A stretch of 64,000 nt of DNA from Aurelia coerulea (Eukaryota > Cnidaria > Scyphozoa > Semaeostomeae > Ulmaridae): contig CM076957.1 of the NCBI GenBank assembly GCA_039566865.1, positions 8,503,896-8,567,895 of the forward strand, read 5' to 3'. The position numbers and the translations under genes were made by a program. Positions 55,770 to 64,000 of this stretch are shown piece after piece (position 1 is the stretch's first letter; each line of letters opens with the position of its first letter). A model generated the notes under the pieces. It did not search any database and was not told the origin of the DNA. It saw only the letters and a program-made list of their open reading frames with translations.

Positions 55770-56755
55770 AACAGCATCTTTGTATAGCGAACCTTTGTAG
55801 AGCGAACTTAACGTAACTTTGGTCACAGAAAGTGATAAAGAGAAAATAACGCCAATAGGCTGCAAATCCTTTCCCAATCAATCACTCGGTACGACGTCGC
55901 TGAACTACCAAGTAACATCAGCTTATCGAATTTGGACCGCAAAGGTTTTTTTTCTATCAAGATCAAAACTAAAATATTCATACTTACATTACACTGTACC
56001 ATCCATAGTGAAAAAGACAAAGTCATTGGGTCTTCAGTATGGATGGCACTTACAATTCAAATTAATTTTCAATACACAAAACAAAGAACAAAATGACAAA
56101 ATTAAGATACATTACACAAAACAGACAACAAAACACCAAAGCTAAGGCAGATTACTGGTCAAAAGAGAACATTTGAGCTTTTAAACTCATAGGTGTAAAA
56201 CAAGAAAACAAATTCAGTGCTTGTTCCCAGTAATCTACCAGTAAGCAAATGTTTCAACTGGGACCAATCATCAATCAGGCAAGGAGAATACAAGATGGTT
56301 CATTGTTTTTTGTTTCATTTTGAAGGCAACCGACAACTTGCCAAGAACATCATAGGAAAACTTCGAACTGTATCTTTATAGCAATGAGTATGGCTGGAAA
56401 AAAGTTTTGCTTCCTGGCAAAAAAAATTCAAAAATCAGAATTTCCTGCGAAATCTTGCCGAAATTTCCTGCAAGTAGGATTATATAATATTTCATTGGTT
56501 CAAACAGGATCCCGAATTCTGCCCAGAATGAACTTGCATTCTAACTAAAGTATTAAACTGTCTTTGAAAAACAGCCCATCGAATTCAAAATTTTACTTGA
56601 AACAACGTTACTATTTACATTGAATGGTATAGCATGGTCATCGAAAGTCTTTGGACCACACTTCTAATTCTTCAATGGGTAAACCTAATTTTACATAATT
56701 ACATCAGAATCAGAAGAGGTGACATCAAGATAAAACAATACACTTTCGTAACGTA
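55770..56755. other. No supported gene
   Basis: A 108-codon plus-strand frame at 55819-56145 (lysine- and threonine-rich) has no recognisable motif. AACAAACAAAAC-type simple sequence at 56085-56135. Confidence 0.35.
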
Positions 56756-56759
56756 TCTA

Positions 56760-57385
56760 GGCTAATTCCTTGATGAAAACCTGTCTGGTGAATCGATGGC
56801 TACCAGGAACCTGGGTAAAATCAATGGCAGGTTTAGGCTTCTCTATAGAAAACAAGGTTTCCTTGACTTTTCTCTTCGTAGGCTACTAGCATATGCCCTG
56901 ATCCAGCCCCACTTTGACTATGCACGCAGTGCTTGGTTTCCATTGCTTAATAAAAGACTATCCAAAAAAATTCAAACAGCTCAAAACAAATGTATCAGGT
57001 TCTATTTGAATCTGAATAATAGAGCACATATAGGAATCAAATAATTCAAAGATATAAATTGGCTCTCCACAAAAGAGAGATTTAAACAATGCACTGCAAC
57101 AAATTTTTACAAATTTGTTGATAAGTCAGCCCCCTCATATATGTCAGAGATTTTGTCACCAGTTGGCCGGAGCCGGATCACTCAAAGATTTAAAAAAAAA
57201 GTTGAATCAACCTTTTCGAGAGAGTAACATGGGGCACAATGGTCTCTCCTACCTAGGACCTAAAATCTGAAACAGTCTGCACTCTGATTCAAAATCTGCT
57301 ACAAATGTCAACACTTTCAAGCATAAGATCAAGGACAAATTCTTTAATGAACTCCAAAAACAAGAAAACAGCCCATACATATATT
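56760..57385 (+). pseudogene. Non-LTR retroelement C-terminal remnant
   Basis: The plus strand encodes RNLGKINGRFRLLYRKQGFL, LLAYALIQPHFDYARSAWFP and KIQTAQNKCIRFYLNLNNRA, then after a stop FKQCTATNFYKFVDKSAPSY and FKHKIKDKFFNELQK. This is the post-RT region of a non-LTR family different from those at 47340 and 43293. It has at least three stops. Confidence 0.7.
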
Positions 57386-57389
57386 ATTA

Positions 57390-57790
57390 AAATTATAAAA
57401 GCTGTAACAAAACTGTCTACTGACAATCTTTGAGAAAGCAGCATTTAATCTCAACTTCTGAGAAATAGATATTGTTTTTCTTTCGTAAAATTTTTCTTTC
57501 AATGACACCTCTGGAGGGACCATTATGGAAACAAAGTAGCACTGACCTTTTAATACTATCCCTGCCATCTAAACCAAAGGTGTTTTTTAGATTACTACTC
57601 CAACTATTATACTTAGATTATTGTATTACATCCTATCATACTATGCACCTGTAATTAGACTTAGAACGCTTTCATTTATTGTTAATAATTAGACCATTTC
57701 TTTTCCTAATTTCATTTTACATTAATTTTTTTTATCAGATGGCAAAATTTTACATACATACAAACATACATACATGCAAACCCAGCTGAT
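57390..57790. other. No gene seen
   Basis: AT-rich, with a CATACATACAAACATACATA-type simple repeat at 57750-57777. Confidence 0.4.
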
Positions 57791-57796
57791 GTTTAG

Positions 57797-58124
57797 CCCG
57801 GGGGGGGGTATTTGACTTTCAATTGTACGGGGGTGTGCACTCCAAGAACAATTTTTTAACCCGCCTTTAGAAATTTTCCCTCGAAATGATAGCCAGCTTT
57901 AGAAAAAATCGGCGAAAAGCATACCCCAAAACGTAAAAATCGGCGAAAAGCATACCCCAAAACGTAAAAATTTGACAAAAAACAATGAAATAACACTTTT
58001 GACAACCGGGCTTAGAAAATTGCCTTCTTTTGATACCCGGCGTTAGAAAAAAGAGGCAAAAACAATACCCGGAAAATAGTGGACATCCGGTCAGCAAAAT
58101 GTAGTAAGTACCCCCCCCCCCCCG
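57797..58124. mobile_element. Poly-G MITE with different internal minisatellite
   Basis: CCCGGGGGGGGGTA and TACCCCCCCCCCCCCCG face each other, flanked by the exact duplication atgtttag (57789-57796, 58125-58132). Inside, the unit GCATACCCCAAAACGTAAAA, with ATCGGCGAAAA after it, is repeated twice and degenerates further on. End type and target duplication match the elements at 6764 and 42855, but the internal repeat is distinct. Confidence 0.75.
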
Positions 58125-58460
58125 ATGTTTAGTGAACCATCCATGTGCTTTGGGTTTTATGGTTGCTGTTCTATTTGAGGATCTCATGAACGACTCAGCA
58201 ACATGTTGGATAAAAGCTTTATTTTGTATTTTGATGGTCAAAAAAGGTTTTTAATCAATAAAATGATACTTTCTATCTTTATCAGGGTTCAAAACTTAAA
58301 TTAGCAAATGCCTCAATTATTGCTAAATGTTTTGTTCATAAAATATTATCTAGAGGGAACAATTTAATTGAATCTTCTTACACATTGATCATATCGTTTC
58401 CTTTAAAATTTGTTTTTAGTGCTACCATCTCAACCCGATTTACGCGGCAGAGGAACATTC

Positions 58461-58842
58461 CAGGCCCAATACCAGCCTTAATTCATAGGGGGGGCAAAGA
58501 ACCAAAATTTTCCAACCCCAATTTTAGTAACATACGTTAAAACATGCACGAAAGGACTGTTGTGCTCCTTTAATGATTAGTTTTTGGAATTATTTCGTAG
58601 TTTCAACGTTGGAGCTTTCAAAATTGGTCAATGTGAAAAAAATGGTGTAGATTCAAAATTCATGTCAAAATTTATCCTCGAAAGTCGATAAATTCATGTT
58701 CTATGCATCATTTTCCCAGTAAAATCTTATAAATGTGGGCCTGTAACAACAACAAAAGTCTGACAAGTGGAGTAAAATTTCCGACAAATGGCCTTCTGGG
58801 GGGCGCTCCACCCCCCCAGCCCCCCCACTGGCTTCGGCCCTG
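58461..58842. mobile_element. hAT-type MITE, 382 bp
   Basis: The ends CAGGCCCAATACCAGC and complement of GCTTCGGCCCTG (CAGGGCCGAAGCCAG) are flanked by the exact 8-bp duplication gaacattc (58453-58460, 58843-58850). CAGGG-like ends with an 8-bp duplication are typical of hAT. Inner G/C runs (GGGGGGG at 58488; CCCCCCCAGCCCCCCC at 58811) recall the poly-G family. No ORF. Confidence 0.85.
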
Positions 58843-58942
58843 GAACATTCACATTTACCATCATTCATCAAATGCAGATTGTAAAATTTATTGAAATCAA
58901 TTTCAGAGTTTCAGTTAGTGATTTAGCCACTGATTCCACTCT

Positions 58943-59140
58943 TGAAGGTGTTGTGGCACAGTGGTGTAATCCACTGACTTTGCAGCCAGAACAGTCAGGC
59001 GGACAGGGTTCTATACCCGGTAGAGCCCCACCACTTGAACACCTTGACAAGGGGTTGTGGACTCGATTAGACCTATTCTACTTCTGCGATCCCAGCGCTT
59101 GGTGCTAAAAACCGCAACTTCACCTTCACCTTCACCTTAA
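58943..59140 (+). repeat. tRNA-derived SINE
   Basis: TGGCACAGTGG (58954-58964) fits the polymerase III box A consensus TRGYNNARNNG exactly, and GGTTCTATACC (59007-59017) fits box B with small changes, 43 bp downstream. The tRNA-like head is followed by a body of about 75 bp and a (CTTCAC)3-4 tail at 59117-59138. A related piece lies at 36598-36692. Partner element not identified. Confidence 0.8.
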
Positions 59141-59239
59141 ACATGTTTTGATAAGAAGAAGATAAGAATTATTCCAGTACTGAAAGTTTGTTGATTCTAG
59201 CAGATTTGAGCACTGAATGTTTCAATTTCCTAAAGGCTC

Positions 59240-61960
59240 TTCAAGTTGATGTTGTATTGTATTAAATGGTTAACGAATAGTAAGTCTTCTTTTACTAGAG
59301 CACTGAGAGAAAAGAAAATCCAGGATAAAATCCAAAATTTTTTGACCTGCGATTTTTCGAAAACTGAAGATGTTGAACGTGCAAATAGTCTTTTTACCGA
59401 TATTATAATTTCCGCTGCAGACATCTCCCTTCCTGTATCAAATGGTAATAAACGAAAGTGCCACATCAAGGGTAAGAAGTGGTTTGATAACGAATGTGTT
59501 GTACCCAAAAAAGATTTTAATTTCCTTTCTAAGAAAAGACACCAAATGCCCCATGACGAGAATATAAAAGTGGAACATAAGCAAGCCTCTAAAACTCTTA
59601 GATCAACGTGTTTTAAGAAAAAACAAGCTTATTGGAACAATATCGCGGAAAAACTAGAAAATAATACAGGTAACAACCAATTCTGGGATACGTGGACATC
59701 TTTTGACGATAAATACCAAAACGATTCTCAACCACGACTGACTGACGGAAACGTTTGGGAACAATATTATGCGAAACTCTTTCATGAGAGCAGTGATGTT
59801 ATACTACCGAAAGAGACAAATAAGATAAAGAAGGATCACCATGGCCCTGCTCTCAACAAACAAATATCTGACAAAAGAGATACAGAAATCAATACAAAGG
59901 CTAAAAAAGGGTAAATCACCGGGTTTAGACAGAATCAGTAACGAGATGATTATAGCAAGTTACCCCATCATGAAGGATGTCTTCCATAAACTCTTTAACT
60001 TTATTTTTAGTTGTCACAATGTCCCTGAAATTTGGTGCAAGAGCATTATCTCCCCAATCCATAAATCTGGCAACAAATTGGACCCAGATAACTACAGGCC
60101 AATTTCTGTGACTAGTTGCGTGTCTAAGTTGTTCTGTATGATACTTAACTTCAGGCTATCCGATTTTCTTGAAGAAAATAAAATATTAAGCAATAGCCAA
60201 ATTGGCTTCCTTGAAGAGAGCAGAACGGTAGACCATGTCTTCAGCCTAAAGACCCTCATAAACAAGCATGTTCACAACACCCCAAAAGGAAAAATTTTTG
60301 CCTGCTTCATTGACTTTCGAAAAGCATACGACTCGGTCTGTCATAGAGCACTTTTTCAAAAACTTACAGATTTGAACATAAGTGATAACTTTATCGATGT
60401 CATAAAAAATATGTACTCAAAAACAACGTGTGCTGTAAAAATTGGTCATAGTAGGACCAAATTCGTTAATTATAAAAAAAGGTGCTAGACAGGGTTGCCC
60501 ATTAAGCCCGCTCCTTTTCAATACCTTCATTAATGATCTCGCAGAGACTCTAGAAGACAAATCTTTAAACCCATTTATATTACCTAATGGCTCTAATCTT
60601 AACTGCCTCATGTATGCAGATGACATCTTCATTTTTTCGAAAACAGCTAACGGTCTACAATCGTCACTCGATAAGGTCTAGGTATACTGTGACACTTGGA
60701 ATATGAACTTAAACGTAAAAAAGACTAAGTGCATTACATTTCAGAAGAAAAACAGAACTAATAAGAAGAACACTTTCATGTTTGGACATGTTTTGTTGGA
60801 CATGTTGGACATGGACCAATTTTTACAGCACACGTTGTTTTTGAGTACATATTTTTTATGACATCGATAAAGTTATCACTTATGTTCACTAGATGTTTGG
60901 AAATAAGGAAATTGAATCTGTCAGTTCCTTCAACTATTTAGGTATGACAATCAATGCAAATGGTTCACTACACAGCTCAATGGAAAATCTGTCATCTAAA
61001 GCACAGAGGGCTGTGTACGCTCTTAATAATAGATTCCCTATTAAACGACTGCCTATTAAAGCAGCTCTGAAGCTTTTTGACAGTGTAGTAACTCCCATCC
61101 TGCTATATGGTTCTGAAATATGGGGGACATATAACTATTTGAGTTTTGACAAATGGGACAAGTGTGATATGGAAAGGGTTCATCTAAACTTTTGCAAACG
61201 TCTGTTGGGTGTTAATAGATCCACCACAAACATTCTCGTGAGAGGGGAACTGGGCAGGTACCCTCTTAAGTTAAACGCTGAAAATAGGATTAAGTCTTTT
61301 TTTGATCACGTCAAAAAAGCACCAGAGGATAGTCTTATTTACCAAGCTTATTTAATGAATTTGGAACTTTCATCCGATCTAAATTGTAATACGCATATCG
61401 AGAATGTTACGCGAAGTCTAAATCTAGAAGACTTTCACTCCTGCACCAAGAGCATGTTCAAGCTTAGCAATAAAACCAACTATAATAGATATTGGACGAG
61501 AGAAATGTCCTCTTCAAAAAAGGGGGAGTTCCTCTTCCATATAAAAAAAGGCATCACGCTGGAGCCGTATTTAATGCAACATAACAAACGAAAGCTAGGG
61601 TGATTACAAGTAAACTTCGACTCAGCGACCATTGTCTTGCGATTGAGACAGGCCGTAGACAATCCCCAAAAATTAATAGGGAAGATCGGGTCTGTCAAAT
61701 TTGTGATGAAGAATTCATTGAAGATGAAAAACACTTTCTACTTGAATGTGAACACTATTCAGTGGTTAGAGATGCATTTCTGAAGCAAATTTTTGAAAGT
61801 TATCCAAGTACGAAACAACTTACCCCTGATGATTGCTTCAATTCATGTACTTATATGAGGATCAAGAAACAATCGACAATCTCCTCAAATTCACTGGACA
61901 AATTACTGATATCCGAGAAAAAACATTACACACTTTAAATATCCCCAAGTCTCTGTAGAA
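59240..61960 (+). pseudogene. Large non-LTR retroelement ORF2 relic
   Basis: The plus strand gives, in order, a pre-RT region (KCHIKGKKWFDNECV), GKSPGLDRISNEMI, DNYRPISVTSCVSKLFCMIL, FACFIDFRKAYDSVCHRALF, GARQGCPLSPLLFNTFINDL, the catalytic LMYADDIFIFSKTANGLQSS, then TPILLYGSEIWGTYNYLSF and a terminal C-C-H-C motif, CQICDEEFIEDEKHFLLECE. The RQGCPLSP form distinguishes it from the PQGSVLGP elements nearby. The 5' endonuclease is missing. Breaks: frame changes near 59870, 60475 and 61600, a stop near 60680, and a 105-bp insertion at 60786-60890. A pentanucleotide tail follows at 62033. Confidence 0.85.
60786..60890 (-). repeat. Inverted copy of 60375-60446 inserted in the same ORF
   Basis: Bases 60815-60889 are the near-exact reverse complement of 60375-60446 (ACCAATTTTTACAGCACACG against CGTGTGCTGTAAAAATTGGT). 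The insertion is flanked by a direct repeat atgtttgga (60778-60786 and 60892-60900), and its left edge has three TTGGACATG-like words. The copied segment encodes part of the RT itself. Confidence 0.75.
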
Positions 61961-62032
61961 CGCATATATGTATATAATTCATGCTGTTGTTATTTAGGTG
62001 TAGTAAGTTAGTTACTACTTTTCTTTGTCTTT

Positions 62033-62126
62033 TTATGTTATGTCATGTTATGTTATGTTATGTTATGTTATGTTATGTTATGTTATGTTATGTTATGTTA
62101 TGTTATGTTATGTTATGTTATGTTAT
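62033..62126 (+). repeat. (TTATG)18 microsatellite, probable retroelement tail
   Basis: About 18 copies of TTATG, with one TCATG variant, follow the terminal ORF by roughly 100 bp. Some non-LTR families end in short tandem repeats, so it is probably the 3' end of the element at 59240. Confidence 0.8.
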
Positions 62127-62129
62127 ATT

Positions 62130-62850
62130 GTAGCCGTATAGTTTAAAAGCTATTGTGCTGAATGAATGAAAAAAAAATATATTGTATTTGTTGGTGGAGG
62201 ATCTCCTGCACCTTCATGAATACATATAGCCAGTTTTATGAAACTATATGCCTCTGTTTTTATGCATTATTCAACTAGCAATGAGTAACAAAGTAGAACA
62301 AAAAGCGGAAATATGCTTCAGGCAGAATAAATAACCTGCAGACAAGATAAAAATGTTTCTTAACAAACATGTTTCCAGTACTAGAGTTTCTTAATGCTTT
62401 TGGCGATCTGAGAGTTGAGTTTCCTATAAAGAGTCTTATGAAGAAGGCACCACAGGCTGACCGGCTGACTGAGACATAAGCTTCACAAGCTGCATCACCA
62501 CTAGGTTTTTTAAAGCAAATGTTATGAATGAACACAAACAAGGTATCAGCATGTAGCTGAAAGGCTAAGCTTTTTTGAGATATTGCTTGGTTTCAGTAAT
62601 TTAAGACTACCCTCTGAAAAGCCAGTGCTAAAATAAGATAATTCAGTCATTTCATGGAACCTTTCCTCCTTCTCCCATCCATGTTTTGGAAGACGGAACA
62701 AAGCCGAATTCCAAATTTTGCACGGTAGCACAAGTAACACACAAATACGTACTCTATAGACACACAATCTGTTTCCCCCGTGCATTGAATTTTAGTTGCT
62801 TTCATCAGTCAAGTTGTTTACGTCTTGGGCTTGTTTTGTTAGTTTTGATC
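62130..62850. other. Transposon relics, no gene
   Basis: CAGTACTAGAGTTTCTTAAT at about 62378 matches the mariner-like MITE family of 8649. AAGGTATCAGCATGTAGCTG, with AAAGGCTAAGC after it (about 62541-62575), matches the ends of the element at 39151-41366. No ORF is supported. Confidence 0.5.
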
Positions 62851-63130
62851 AGTAGTGTAGTGACACGTAGTGTAGTTGGTGTATAAGGAATAAGCCTCGC
62901 TTTCATGCTCGTAGCTATAAAAGCTAAGCGCGCCTTGCTTTTGGGGCTTCAAGCGACAGTAAAATGTACAATAGAGAAGACTGGGACAACGAAGATTTGG
63001 CAGCATGCTGTTTGGTATTTTGCTTTGGCTTTTGGTGAGCCTAATAAAGCTATGAGGAAATAAAGTTTGTAAGTAGAAATAAACCCTCTTGTGTTAATTT
63101 CTTCATATTTTGTATCAGTTTCTTCGTCAT
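62850..63130 (+). promoter_or_regulatory. LTR-like promoter plus polyadenylation region
   Basis: A TATA box (CTATAAAAGCTAAGCGCGCC, about 62917) is followed 120-160 bp later by three AATAAA words (about 63040, 63059, 63079). TATA and polyadenylation signal so close together is the layout of a retroelement LTR, and a gag-like ORF begins 250 bp downstream. LTR borders and a primer-binding site are not clear, and the matching 3' LTR would lie beyond the window. Confidence 0.4.
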
Positions 63131-63378
63131 TGCTTGTGTACACACTATTTGTAAGGTTCTAAATTGTTTCGTTCATTGCTTTGTTTACAAGTATATCTTT
63201 AAAAATTTGAAGTTTATTTGAGTTTAATTCATCGTAGCAAACCGCATCATTTTAAGCCTAAAACCAGTTGTGATTTTTGCTGTGGTTCTCGGGTTCTGGG
63301 CTTTGGTGGTGCGAGTTAGAAAATTCCCCTGTGGCAATGTGCTCAAGTTTTGTGGCTACATCAGTTTGAAAAAACTTC

Positions 63379-63893
63379 ATGATGGATGAGCAAGAAAATC
63401 TTGGAATATCAGATGAGTATTTGGTGATGTCAGATTCAGAGAAGATGAATAGATGTGACAGAAGACGAATAGATGCCGAAGAACAAAGAAATCTGAAACA
63501 GTCGAGAGCAAATTTGAAGCGTGGGCATCGAACCGAGCGGCAGAAACCATGCTGGCCGAATCGTCCCTCTCTGCAGTGATCATGAGTGAAATCAACTTGA
63601 AAACAGCATTTGGTGAATTCTGTCGTGCATGTGAGCTCTATCACGATTCTCTTGTCGAAGAAGACGATTTGGATGAAAGCCGTGCATATTTTCACGAAGC
63701 GGAAGTGAGAATTCTGGCGATGAACGACTGCATAGCCTTACGTTTTGAGAAAATTCAGCAGCCTGATCAAACAGACAGAGAGCATGATGTTACCCCTGAA
63801 GACTCGGTAAGCCAAATTTATTCCAATAATTATTCTTGTAAGTCTTCTAGATCATCAATGCGTTATTTTGAGATGAAACAGTCAGTCACTTGA
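63379..63893 (+). pseudogene. Gag-like N-terminal ORF of an LTR-type element, frameshifted
   Basis: The first frame (63379-63579) encodes an acidic start (MMDEQENLGISDEYLV) and a basic stretch ending RANLKRGH. A second frame (to 63893) continues with AFGEFCRACELYHDSLVEED and ESRAYFHEAEVRILAMND. The pattern of a charged head and a helical F..(F/C)..A...YHD...ED segment resembles the N-terminus of BEL/Pao or Gypsy polyproteins in cnidarians, but that is from general familiarity. One frame change at about 63530 breaks it. The TGA at 63891 comes before any zinc knuckle; the window ends 107 bp later. Confidence 0.45.
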
Positions 63894-64000
63894 CACTGCG
63901 ACACTTGACACTTGACAACAGCCACTGCGGCAGTCGCGATACTCTCTTCGCAAGCAGGATGCCATCGGGCGAATAAGGGTAAGGACAGAAAAATTTCAAT

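Overview
The window looks like animal nuclear DNA, most likely from a cnidarian (coral, sea anemone or octocoral grade). That is an inference: the DNA is AT-rich, exons are short with GT-AG introns, and CR1/L2-type retroelements sit beside many small inverted-repeat transposons. The C-terminal tails of the non-LTR elements resemble anthozoan copies as I remember them. There are no bacterial operons, rRNA genes or CRISPR arrays.

The main host gene is on the minus strand. I assembled 13 coding exons from 41534 down to the stop at 1021. They are flanked by GT-AG sites, their phases join without conflict, and they give an open reading frame of about 415 codons that looks mostly coiled-coil. Nine of the 13 exons are whole-codon, phase-0 modules of 27-216 nt. 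I do not recognise the protein. Three isolated plus-strand exon candidates (1140, 49528, 52356) are weaker.

Almost everything else is mobile DNA, much of it nested. 2-7.2 kb: a poly-G element, a 2.7-kb TTAA-flanked foldback and a hAT-like poly-G element. 7.7-12.4 kb: several copies of a TA-flanked transposon whose ends are arrays of 19-21 bp palindromes. 12.5-13 kb: a 461-bp foldback. 15-20 kb: a Mutator-like relic, a TTAA MITE and a CCGGGTG-ended element. 23.6-27 kb: retroelement relics and two foldbacks. 27.7-34.5 kb: a 5.2-kb CR1-like element inside a TA-flanked foldback, with a 591-bp Mutator-type MITE inside its ORF1. 36-41.4 kb: a SINE and nested CCGGGTG elements. 42.4-45.1 kb: a three-level nest (retroelement in hAT-like element in TAA-flanked MITE). 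46-49 kb: two head-to-head retroelement remnants. 50.7-55.8 kb: a hAT-type MITE, an RT remnant, a TTAA element with a truncated Mutator-like transposase, and a 789-bp TA element. 56.7-62.1 kb: RT remnants, two more hAT-type elements, a tRNA-derived SINE and a 2.7-kb RT relic. 62.8-64 kb: an LTR-like region followed by a frameshifted gag-like ORF that runs to the window edge.

All retroelement ORFs carry frameshifts, stops or truncations. The freshest is the element at 43.3-44.9 kb, with one frameshift in the part present. The transposons share the host gene's introns, so that gene has kept short exons across about 40 kb of heavily invaded sequence.
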